The position numbers and the translations under genes are program-made. From an uncultured Alphaproteobacteria bacterium (GTDB lineage: Bacteria > Pseudomonadota > Alphaproteobacteria > Rs-D84), in the NCBI GenBank assembly GCA_947589625.1, contig CANQCM010000057.1, positions 1-6,451 of the forward strand: a DNA stretch of 6,451 bases, given 5' to 3'. The notes below the pieces were generated by a model that saw only the letters and a list, made by a program, of their open reading frames with translations, searched no databases and was not told the origin of the DNA. Shown in pieces: positions 1-5,633 of this stretch (position 1 is its first letter; each line of letters begins with the position of its first letter).

Positions 1-9
1 CAGGATGAC
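1..9. repeat. edge fragment of a palindromic intergenic repeat
   Basis: The first nine bases, CAGGATGAC, are the exact reverse complement of GTCATCCTG at 115-123, where the first full palindromic repeat begins. They are therefore likely the outer end of a third copy that the window edge cuts off. The match is only nine bases, so this rests on the context of two neighbouring copies. Confidence 0.45.
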
Positions 10-114
10 AAAGGGGAGTGTTGAAGTTTTTAATGTACGCAGTATTTTTGTGTTCATGTTTTTTATTCGGACACGAATATTGTTCCTAGAATTGAAAAAT
101 TAAGAAAGAGAGTT

Positions 115-144
115 GTCATCCTGGGGCTTGACCCCAGGACCTAG
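115..144. repeat. palindromic intergenic repeat, copy A
   Basis: The element starts GTCATCCTGGGGCTTGACCC and folds into an 8-bp perfect stem (119-126 with 132-139) around a five-base CTTGA loop. It resembles copy B at 181-210 in length, loop and flanks, while the stem bases differ in a paired way. Such GGGCTTGACCC elements are common between genes in Alphaproteobacteria. No T-tract follows on either strand, so it is not an ordinary intrinsic terminator, though it could act as a transcript 3' end or an RNA stabiliser. Confidence 0.8.
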
Positions 145-156
145 GTCTATTGACTT

Positions 157-174
157 GTCGGGCGAATGCCCGAC
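157..174. repeat. short perfect hairpin between the two repeat copies
   Basis: GTCGGGC (157-163) pairs with GCCCGAC (168-174) around a GAAT loop. It lies between the two CTTGA-loop palindromes but has a different loop and stem, so it is a separate element or the degenerate remains of one. No T-tract follows. Confidence 0.65.
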
Positions 175-180
175 TCTTAT

Positions 181-210
181 GTCATTCTCGGGCTTGACCC
201 GAGAATCCAG
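181..210. repeat. palindromic intergenic repeat, copy B
   Basis: The element starts GTCATTCTCGGGCTTGACCC and folds into a 9-bp perfect stem (184-192 with 198-206) with the same CTTGA loop as copy A. Compared with copy A, the changes in the left arm are matched by complementary changes in the right arm, so base pairing has been kept. This suggests selection on, or a replication mechanism that depends on, the hairpin. Confidence 0.8.
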
Positions 211-223
211 TTAATTAAATGCT

Positions 224-240
224 GTCGCGCAACGCGCGAC
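224..240. repeat. GC-rich hairpin
   Basis: GTCGCGC (224-230) pairs with GCGCGAC (234-240) around an AAC loop. It is another strong inverted repeat in the gene-free stretch downstream of rpmH. It has no T-tract and its role is unknown. Confidence 0.6.
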
Positions 241-270
241 GCCACTACTAACCACTAACACCAACCATTA

Positions 271-297
271 AAAAACGCCCCGAACGGGGCGTTTTTT
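271..297 (-). terminator. rho-independent terminator of rpmH
   Basis: On the minus strand a run of A is followed by CGCCCC, a GTTC loop, GGGGCG and then a run of T. The stem is 276-281 with 286-291, and the A and T tracts extend the pairing. It begins directly at the rpmH stop codon (296-298). The flanking A and T tracts make it potentially bidirectional, but only rpmH enters it from a known gene. It closes the minus-strand cluster. Confidence 0.93.
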
Positions 298-448
298 ATT
301 TAACTGCGTTGACCGCCAATCTTTTACGACCAGCCGCACGACGACGATTTAACACTTCGCGTCCGCCCTTGGTTGACATACGTTCACGAAAGCCGTGTGT
401 TTGTACACGACGTGTTTTTGACGGTTGATAAGTTCTTTTTGTTGCCAT
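296..448 (-). CDS. rpmH: 50S ribosomal protein bL34
   Basis: This encodes a 50-residue, very basic protein starting MATKRTYQPSK and carrying the L34 signature: KRTYQPS, then HGFRERMSTKGGREVLNRRR, then GRKRL near the C terminus. L34 is a small protein of the large ribosomal subunit that binds 23S rRNA. At 50 residues it is slightly longer than the usual 44-46, because of two extra N-terminal residues and a short tail (AVNAVK). The start is supported by AAAGGA about 8 bases upstream of the ATG. It is the last gene of a minus-strand cluster, 56 bases after the 35-residue peptide gene, and its stop codon runs into an intrinsic terminator. The usual downstream partner, rnpA (the protein part of RNase P), is absent, so rnpA is either elsewhere or separated. 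Identification is firm. Confidence 0.96.
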   Translation of the reverse strand: MATKRTYQPSKTRRVQTHGFRERMSTKGGREVLNRRRAAGRKRLAVNAVK

Positions 449-469
449 AACTAAATCCTTTTGTGCGTA

Positions 470-499
470 TATTTAATCATATCTTTTTCAAAAAGGCAA
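470..499 (-). promoter_or_regulatory. possible rpmH-proximal promoter
   Basis: On the minus strand TTGCCT (494-499) and TAAATA (470-475) are separated by 18 bases and lie just upstream of the rpmH ribosome binding site. The match to the sigma-70 consensus is weak and the region is AT-rich, so a chance match is quite possible. If real, it would let rpmH be expressed more strongly than the two small genes before it. Confidence 0.28.
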
Positions 500-504
500 C
501 TTTT

Positions 505-612
505 TTATTTAGATTTTACAAGGCCTAATTTTTTCATGGCTTCAACCATTAAATTCCAAATAAACAGCGCCACAAATAACTGCCAAAATGGTAAAAATAT
601 TTTTTCACTCAT
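505..612 (-). CDS. small predicted membrane protein (35 aa)
   Basis: This very short gene starts with ATG at 612 and encodes 35 residues beginning MSEKIFLPFWQLFVALF. Residues 6-22 are strongly hydrophobic and aromatic (FLPFWQLFVALFIWNLM) and could span the membrane once. The basic tail (KKLGLVKSK) would favour a cytoplasmic C terminus. A good Shine-Dalgarno sequence, AAGGTG (620-625), lies 7 bases before the ATG, inside the end of the upstream 63-residue gene. That gene's stop codon is only one base before this ATG, so translation is probably coupled. It matches no family I recognise. The evidence for a real gene is the ribosome binding site, the tight coupling and the sensible membrane-peptide composition. 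Length alone would not support it. Confidence 0.62.
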   Translation of the reverse strand: MSEKIFLPFWQLFVALFIWNLMVEAMKKLGLVKSK

Positions 613-613
613 T

Positions 614-805
614 TTATTTCACCTTGCTTTGTCTTTTGTTCACCAGATTTTTGTGCATCAATATTAATTTTTGCAATTGTTTCATGTTAAAAATCCAATA
701 TTTCAAAACAGTTCGTTGAATTGCGTCTGAACGCGGAGTGTTGCGCAAAATGTCTTGCAAATATTCTAGGATTTCTGTTGATGATTGGTTAATATCTGAT
801 TTCAT
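614..805 (-). CDS. hypothetical small protein (63 aa)
   Basis: This encodes a 63-residue, basic, mostly helical-looking protein. The first part (about 8-25, TEILEYLQDILRN) is mildly acidic and amphipathic, and the rest is rich in Lys, Leu and Gln (MKQLQKLILMHKNLVNKRQ). No signal peptide, membrane span or known motif is visible. The ATG at 805 is preceded by AAAGG six bases upstream, and a near-consensus promoter (830-857) places the transcript start about 18 bases before the ATG. It is the first gene of a minus-strand cluster with the 35-residue membrane peptide and rpmH, and diverges from gyrA. I do not recognise the family. A nucleic-acid- or ribosome-associated role would fit its charge and neighbours, but that is only inference. 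Confidence 0.65.
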   Translation of the reverse strand: MKSDINQSSTEILEYLQDILRNTPRSDAIQRTVLKYWIFNMKQLQKLILMHKNLVNKRQSKVK

Positions 806-829
806 TTCAAACCTTTATCTGTCCAAGGC

Positions 830-857
830 ATATTAACACAAAGTGTCGCTTTGTCAA
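830..857 (-). promoter_or_regulatory. sigma-70 type promoter for the small-gene/rpmH cluster
   Basis: On the minus strand there is a perfect -35 box, TTGACA (852-857), a 16-base spacer and a -10 box, TAATAT (830-835). The predicted start near 823 leaves a leader of about 18 bases, containing the AAAGG ribosome binding site of the 63-residue gene. It lies back to back with the gyrA promoter, with only 24 bases between the two -35 boxes. Confidence 0.75.
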
Positions 858-881
858 TGTAATTTTTCTAGGGTTTATGTC

Positions 882-911
882 TTGACCGCGGGGGCAGAAA
901 TTTGCTATTCT
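882..911 (+). promoter_or_regulatory. gyrA promoter
   Basis: TTGACC (882-887) and TATTCT (906-911) are 18 bases apart, and the -10 box has an extended TGC just before it (903-905). Transcription would start near 918, giving a leader of about 25 bases before the gyrA ATG. This start lies at or after the in-frame GTG at 916, which argues against that GTG as the gyrA start codon. Confidence 0.65.
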
Positions 912-942
912 GGCTGTGTTAAATAACAAGGGAAAAGGTAGT

Positions 943-3702
943 ATGTCAGACACAATTAACAACAACGAAATTAACGAGATTAAAATCCCACAATCATCAC
1001 TGGAACACGAAATGCGTACCAGTTTCTTGGACTATGCAATGTCGGTAATTGTTGACCGCGCATTGCCTGATGTTCGTGATGGTTGCAAACCTGTGCATCG
1101 CAGAATTTTATATGTTATGAATGAAATTGCACCTGCGACAAAACCAACATTAAAATCGGCGCGTATTGTCGGTGATGTTATGGGTAAATATCACCCACAC
1201 GGCGACAGTTCTATTTACGAAGCAATGGTTCGTATGGGGCAAGATTTCTCGATGGGTGAAATGTTGGTCCAAGGTCAAGGTAACTTTGGTTCGCGTGACG
1301 GCGACAAGGCGGCGGCTATGCGTTATACCGAGGCACGATTGTCAAAACTTGGTATGACATTAATGGAAGATATTGATAAAGAAACAGTTGATTGGTTGCC
1401 GAACTTTGACGGCACTTTGCAAGAACCTGCGGTTTTGCCAACCAAGTTTCCAAATTTCTTGGTAAATGGTGGGTCTGGTATTGCGGTTGGTATGGCGACA
1501 AATGTCCCGACATATAATTTGGGCGAATTATGCAATGCGATTTTGGCAATTCTGGATAATCCGTCTGTTAGTGATGACGAATTGTTTGATATTGTCCCAG
1601 GGCCTGATTTTCCCACAGGCGCAGTTATCATGGGCCGCGCAGGCGCATACAAAGCGCACACCACAGGTCGCGGATCTATTATTGTTCGTGCAAAAACGCA
1701 CAGTGAAACATTTCATGACCACGAAGCAATTGTAGTTGATGAAATCCCATATCAAGTCAACAAGGCGCAAATGATTATGAAAATTGCCGAGTTGGCAAAA
1801 GATAAAAAGATAGAGGGTATTGCTGAAATTCGTGACGAATCGTCCAAAGAAGGTCTGCGCATTGTTATTGAATTAAAGCGCGATGCGATTTACGATGTTG
1901 TGCTGAATCACTTGTTCCAATTGACGGAAATGCAGACGAATTTCCCAGTGAACATGATGGCATTAAATCGCGGTCGCCCGATGTTATTTAATGTGCGTGG
2001 CGTGCTGGACGCGTTTATTGAATTTCGTGAAGAAGTTATTCGCCGCCGCACAATATTTGACCTGAACAAGGCGCGTAATCGTGCGCATACTTTGCTGGGG
2101 CTGTCTGTTGCGGTGGGTAATTTGGACGAAGTAATTGAATTAATCAAGACATCGCCAAATCCAGATGCCGCGCGTGATGCGCTGGTGTCGCGTGGTTGGC
2201 GTGCCGCAGATATTGAATCTTATATTCGTCTGATTGATGAGCCGAACACTGAATATGAAAACGGTATGTTCCATATGTCCGAAGACCAAGCCCGCGCAAT
2301 TTTGGAATTGCAACTGCATCGCTTGACAGGATTGGAACGCGACAAAATTCATGACGATTTGACAGATTTGGGCGCACAAATAAAAGACTTGCTGGATATT
2401 TTGGGCAGCCATGAACGCATTGTTGATATTATCAGACAAGAAACAGCCAGTGTACGCGATAACTGGTCGCACCCACGGCGCACCGAAATATCAGATGCAG
2501 AAATTGATATTGATATAGAAGATTTAATTGCGCGTGAAGATATGGTGATTACTGTTTCTAATACAGGATATATCAAACGCGTTGCGCTGGATACTTATCG
2601 GGCGCAAAAGCGCGGTGGCAAAGGGCGCAACGCAATGACCACCAAAGATGACGATTATGTTGTTCAGGTGTTTGTTGCAAATACTCATACGCCATTGCTG
2701 TTTTTCAGTTCCAAGGGTCTGTGTTATAAATTAAAAACTTATAAATTACCCGAAGCAGCCGCAGCTGCCAAGGGACGGCCATTGGTGAATTTGTTGCCAT
2801 TAGAAAACGGTGAAACAATCACGGCAATTTTGCCAGTTCCCGAAGAAGATGTGCGTCGTGTCCAAGAATCTGGACAAGAACATTTCTTGATGTTTGCGAC
2901 ATCGTCTGGTACTGTGCGCCGCAATCGTATGTCTGATTTTGATTCAATTCGTGCAAACGGTAAAATTGCAATGAAACTGGACGAAGGCGACAGTTTGATT
3001 TCTGTTCTGCCGTGCAATGAAAGTCAAGATGTATTCTTGGCGACATATCGCGGTCGTTGCATACGATTCCCTGTAAACGAAATTCGTATTTTCGCAGGTC
3101 GTAATTCCACAGGTGTTCGCGGCATGAGCCTGAACAAAGACGACCGTATTATCGGTATGGCAATGCTGAATCATGGTGAATCAGATGCCGCGGTTCGCGC
3201 AGCATATATCAAGCAATCACGCGCGGCGCGTCGTGCAGCAACGGGTCTGGAAGAAGACGCAGGCACCGATGAAGAAGAGGTGACAACAAATCTGGTTCTG
3301 GACGAAAATCAAATGGCGCAGATGGCAGCAACAGAACAATTCATCTTGACCGTGTCTGAAAATGGTTTTGGTAAACGCACCAGTACATATGAATATCGTA
3401 CAACACATCGCGGTGGTGGCGGATTTACCAATATTAAACTGGGCGGTAAAAATACAGCGGTCGCAGGCTCTTTCCCTGTGGCAGACGACCACGACATTAT
3501 GATGGTAACAGACGGCGGAAAAATTATTCGTACGCCAGTATCTGATGTTCGTATTGCAGGCCGTTCAACCGCAGGTGTAACTTTGTTCCGCACCGCAGAA
3601 AATGAAAAAGTCGTATCGGCGATTGCAATTGAACACGCAGACGATTCGGACACGCCAGACGCGTCAGACGCCGCGGCACCGCAAACAGAAACTGCAGAAT
3701 AA
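943..3702 (+). CDS. gyrA: DNA gyrase subunit A
   Basis: This encodes the 919-residue breakage-reunion subunit of DNA gyrase, which with GyrB introduces negative supercoils using ATP. The N-terminal domain shows the quinolone-binding region HPHGDSSIYEAMVRM at 84-98, with Ser89 and Glu93 at the E. coli 83 and 87 positions. The catalytic Tyr128 is in MRYTE, and the GSGIAVGMATN loop follows near 186. The C-terminal DNA-wrapping propeller carries the GyrA box as QKRGGKG at 555-561, which separates it from ParC. A charged insert of roughly 45 residues sits in the propeller near 745-797, and the tail is acidic. I chose ATG 943 over the in-frame GTG 916 because AAGGGAAAAGG lies just upstream and the predicted transcript start is near 918. 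A MerR-like gene follows 14 bases after the stop with no terminator. Quinolone sensitivity cannot be judged from sequence alone, but Ser-x-x-x-Glu is a natural wild-type pairing in other bacteria. Confidence 0.98.
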   Translation: MSDTINNNEINEIKIPQSSLEHEMRTSFLDYAMSVIVDRALPDVRDGCKPVHRRILYVMNEIAPATKPTLKSARIVGDVMGKYHPHGDSSIYEAMVRMGQDFSMGEMLVQGQGNFGSRDGDKAAAMRYTEARLSKLGMTLMEDIDKETVDWLPNFDGTLQEPAVLPTKFPNFLVNGGSGIAVGMATNVPTYNLGELCNAILAILDNPSVSDDELFDIVPGPDFPTGAVIMGRAGAYKAHTTGRGSIIVRAKTHSETFHDHEAIVVDEIPYQVNKAQMIMKIAELAKDKKIEGIAEIRDESSKEGLRIVIELKRDAIYDVVLNHLFQLTEMQTNFPVNMMALNRGRPMLFNVRGVLDAFIEFREEVIRRRTIFDLNKARNRAHTLLGLSVAVGNLDEVIELIKTSPNPDAARDALVSRGWRAADIESYIRLIDEPNTEYENGMFHMSEDQARAILELQLHRLTGLERDKIHDDLTDLGAQIKDLLDILGSHERIVDIIRQETASVRDNWSHPRRTEISDAEIDIDIEDLIAREDMVITVSNTGYIKRVALDTYRAQKRGGKGRNAMTTKDDDYVVQVFVANTHTPLLFFSSKGLCYKLKTYKLPEAAAAAKGRPLVNLLPLENGETITAILPVPEEDVRRVQESGQEHFLMFATSSGTVRRNRMSDFDSIRANGKIAMKLDEGDSLISVLPCNESQDVFLATYRGRCIRFPVNEIRIFAGRNSTGVRGMSLNKDDRIIGMAMLNHGESDAAVRAAYIKQSRAARRAATGLEEDAGTDEEEVTTNLVLDENQMAQMAATEQFILTVSENGFGKRTSTYEYRTTHRGGGGFTNIKLGGKNTAVAGSFPVADDHDIMMVTDGGKIIRTPVSDVRIAGRSTAGVTLFRTAENEKVVSAIAIEHADDSDTPDASDAAAPQTETAE

Positions 3703-3716
3703 CCCAAGGTGTTGGC

Positions 3717-4097
3717 ATGGACAGCAATAACGAATATTTCGCATCAATAAATGAAGTTTCAAAAAAACTGTCTGTGCCTGCATACACTTTGCGATATTGG
3801 GAAAAGCAATTTCCGTCTGCTATTCGCCCAACAACAGGCGCAGGTGGGCGCAGATATTATCGCACCGAAACGGTGAATCGTTTAATGGTTATCAAAGAAT
3901 TGTTATACACGCGCGGTATGACTATTGCAGGGGTAAAAAAAATCTTGCGCGAGGGCGGGTTAAGCACTGAAATTGCATCGCAATCAAATAACAATGCAAA
4001 TCAACAAAAAGTACACGATTCTGATGTTTCTGTCGCGGTTGATAATGCGTTGAAATTGTTAAAGACGGCACGGGAAATGTTGGCTGGCAATCAATAG
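3717..4097 (+). CDS. MerR-family-like DNA-binding regulator
   Basis: This encodes a 126-residue protein with a MerR-type winged helix-turn-helix in its first 80 residues. The recognition helices are about 9-28 (INEVSKKLSVPAYTLRYWEK), the wing is GAGGRRYYR at 41-49, and the second helix pair lies at 52-80 (LLYTRGMTIAGVKKIL). A polar Asn/Gln-rich linker (about 86-98) leads to one short C-terminal helix (about 104-123), which could mediate dimerisation. There are no cysteines and no effector-binding domain, so it is not a metal sensor of the classic MerR kind. Short MerR-like proteins with an LR(Y/F)WE...GGRRYYR pattern are widespread in Alphaproteobacteria and mostly uncharacterised. AAGGTG five bases before the ATG supports the start. 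It sits 14 bases after gyrA and 6 bases before the first kinase-like gene, so it is probably transcribed with gyrA. Its target is unknown. Confidence 0.88.
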   Translation: MDSNNEYFASINEVSKKLSVPAYTLRYWEKQFPSAIRPTTGAGGRRYYRTETVNRLMVIKELLYTRGMTIAGVKKILREGGLSTEIASQSNNNANQQKVHDSDVSVAVDNALKLLKTAREMLAGNQ

Positions 4098-4103
4098 ATA
4101 TAA

Positions 4104-4856
4104 ATGGCACAAAAAATACGTCATTTTTTCGTAAATATAATTTGTGGTTTTGTATACGGGCATGCGCGCAGGCGCCATGTGCGAACTGTGTTAAATTCTA
4201 ATATCGGTGCGCATTTAAAATTTATTCGCAAAAATATGAATGCGCCATTGCGTAAAATTAAAACATTCAGTGGTTTTATGGGGCGTAATCTGGTTATCAG
4301 TGTGAATAATAAATATGTTTTCAAATTTCCACTGGACGCGCAACAGGGCCGCCACAAGGCATTACGCGAAAAACGCATTGTTGATGCGTTTGAAAAAATA
4401 TCTGGGGTCTATGTCCCGCCGGTTGAATTATTGCCGTATAAAATAAATGGCGTTGATACATTTGTCAGAAAATATGAATATATTTCTGGGCGCACAATAC
4501 CGCAATTGCCATCAGAATTTGTCATAAATAACAGTGATACAATGGCGCGACAATTGGCACAAATTATTTATAACATCAGCACATCAGACCCATCTGAAAT
4601 TCGCGATTTGAAACCAGACGCAAATGCCACGCCTGATTTTATGGTGGGGTGGAGTCAAGGTGACTGGTGTGATAATTTTTTCATAGATGAAAAAACAGGA
4701 AAAATTATCGCGCTGTTTGATTGGGAAGATTCTAAATTTGGAAATTTCGCGCCTATGTTTCATCACTATAAAACCGAACCATATATCACATTGATGCAGA
4801 AAACACAGGCAGAATATACCGCACTGTATAACAAACACAACAAAAAGAAATCATAG
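4104..4856 (+). CDS. kinase-fold (APH/choline-kinase-like) protein, paralogue 1
   Basis: This 250-residue protein has the plan of an aminoglycoside-phosphotransferase/choline-kinase-type small-molecule kinase. Visible are a Gly-containing strand-loop (SGFMGRNLVISV, 56-67), a candidate ATP-binding Lys74 in VFKF, Glu89 in LREKR, a catalytic-loop candidate WSQGDWCDNF (183-192) with Asp187 and Asn191, and the metal-binding Asp206 in FDWED. The usual His of HGD is Gln, and the Asp-to-Asn distance is four rather than the usual five. The N terminus has a hydrophobic stretch (8-18) followed by a basic cluster (HARRRHVR, 20-27), which might associate with the membrane. A tandem paralogue follows directly. 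No strong ribosome binding site precedes the ATG, so translation may be coupled to the MerR-like gene ending 6 bases upstream. Surface glycan or lipid phosphorylation is my guess; an antibiotic-resistance role is not supported. The substrate is unknown. Confidence 0.72.
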   Translation: MAQKIRHFFVNIICGFVYGHARRRHVRTVLNSNIGAHLKFIRKNMNAPLRKIKTFSGFMGRNLVISVNNKYVFKFPLDAQQGRHKALREKRIVDAFEKISGVYVPPVELLPYKINGVDTFVRKYEYISGRTIPQLPSEFVINNSDTMARQLAQIIYNISTSDPSEIRDLKPDANATPDFMVGWSQGDWCDNFFIDEKTGKIIALFDWEDSKFGNFAPMFHHYKTEPYITLMQKTQAEYTALYNKHNKKKS

Positions 4857-5627
4857 ATGCTAAATGCAATCAGGCATTTTTGTACTAATATAATTTGCGC
4901 ATTTATCTGGAACAAATATAAACGCAAAAAAGTGCGGGTGCTGTTAAATTCTAATATTTTATCTGATTTGATATTTATTAAACGCGATATACAAGAACCT
5001 ATAAAATATTTCAAAACATATACCGGATATATGGCGCGCAGTTTGGTTATAAATGTAAATAATAAATGGGTGTATAAATTTCCGCTGTGTCGTGAAAATT
5101 CTGATGAATTATCATTGCGCGAAAAACGAATTGTTGACGCGATTTCAAAATATATTTCAGGATATATACCGCCGGTTGAAATTCTGGAAATGCCACACGC
5201 GCGGACTGGGCAAAAACTGGTACGCAAATATCCATTTGTTTCTGGCGTGTCGCTGCGCGGTTTGCCGGTGGAGACCGTATTAAAACATAAAAAGAAATTA
5301 GCGCATCAATTGGCAGTATTTTTATATGAAACAGCTGTTGCAGACCCTGCGGAAATTCGTGATTTAAAAATCCACCCAATTCTTAAATCCCCACCCATTG
5401 ACCATTCTTCGTATATGGTCGGCTGGTTCCAAGGTGATATAGCAGATAATTTTTTGATTAACCCAAAAACCTGTGACATCGTTGCATTTATTGATTGGGA
5501 AGACAGCAGGTTTATAGACTTTTCTCAAATGCTGGAAATGGATAAAAGTATAAAACAAAGAACGGTTTTATCTGCGACAGTCCAAGAGTATGCGCGCATT
5601 TGGCAAAAAAATCATAAAGCATTATAG
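4857..5627 (+). CDS. kinase-fold (APH/choline-kinase-like) protein, paralogue 2
   Basis: This 256-residue paralogue of the preceding gene is alignable along its whole length. Shared blocks include IRHF..NIIC.F at the N terminus, LNSNI, T.GYM.R.LVI.VNNK, KFPL, LREKRIVDA, PPVE, VRKY, DP.EIRDLK, VGW.QGD and DWEDS. The candidate functional residues are all kept: Lys74, Glu89, Asp194 in FQGDIADNF, Asn198 and Asp213. Gln again replaces the usual His, and the Asp-Asn spacing is again four, so the variant motif belongs to the family and is not a sequencing error. The ATG directly follows the TAG of paralogue 1 in the same frame, and only a weak purine stretch (AAAGAAA) precedes it, so it probably depends on reinitiation. 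The hydrophobic (8-18) and basic (YKRKKVR, 21-27) N terminus is also conserved. The substrate is unknown. It ends six bases before the convergent gene, with no terminator visible. Confidence 0.72.
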   Translation: MLNAIRHFCTNIICAFIWNKYKRKKVRVLLNSNILSDLIFIKRDIQEPIKYFKTYTGYMARSLVINVNNKWVYKFPLCRENSDELSLREKRIVDAISKYISGYIPPVEILEMPHARTGQKLVRKYPFVSGVSLRGLPVETVLKHKKKLAHQLAVFLYETAVADPAEIRDLKIHPILKSPPIDHSSYMVGWFQGDIADNFLINPKTCDIVAFIDWEDSRFIDFSQMLEMDKSIKQRTVLSATVQEYARIWQKNHKAL

Positions 5628-5633
5628 ATTATT

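Noticed and set aside
115..240. CRISPR array
   Set aside because: The similar elements are palindromic, only two complete copies occur, the intervening sequence contains another hairpin, and there are no regular spacers.
461..667. Plus-strand open frame of 68 residues
   Set aside because: It is the antisense of the 35-residue gene and the ends of its neighbours, has no ribosome binding site, and its composition fits a shadow of minus-strand coding.
805..831. Nine-codon leader peptide (MPWTDKGLK) overlapping the start of the 63-residue gene
   Set aside because: Its ATG lies inside the -10 box of the predicted promoter, so it would not be on the transcript.
916..942. Longer gyrA with a GTG start, adding nine residues (MLNNKGKGS)
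   Set aside because: The predicted transcript start is near 918, the stretch contains the AAGGGAAAAGG ribosome binding site, and the ATG at 943 starts a normal GyrA N terminus.
3309..3707. 132-residue minus-strand open frame inside gyrA
   Set aside because: It lies opposite a strongly conserved gyrA region and has the Ser/Val/Pro-rich look of an antisense shadow. No promoter or ribosome binding site was seen.
4766..5227. 153-residue minus-strand open frame across the kinase junction
   Set aside because: It covers the conserved N-terminal parts of paralogue 2 and the end of paralogue 1 in antisense. The paralogy on the plus strand explains the sequence.
4104..5627. Aminoglycoside resistance genes
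   Set aside because: The kinase plan is present but HGD is QGD, the catalytic loop is shorter, and the N terminus is unlike the resistance enzymes. The location in a gyrA operon suggests a housekeeping or envelope role.
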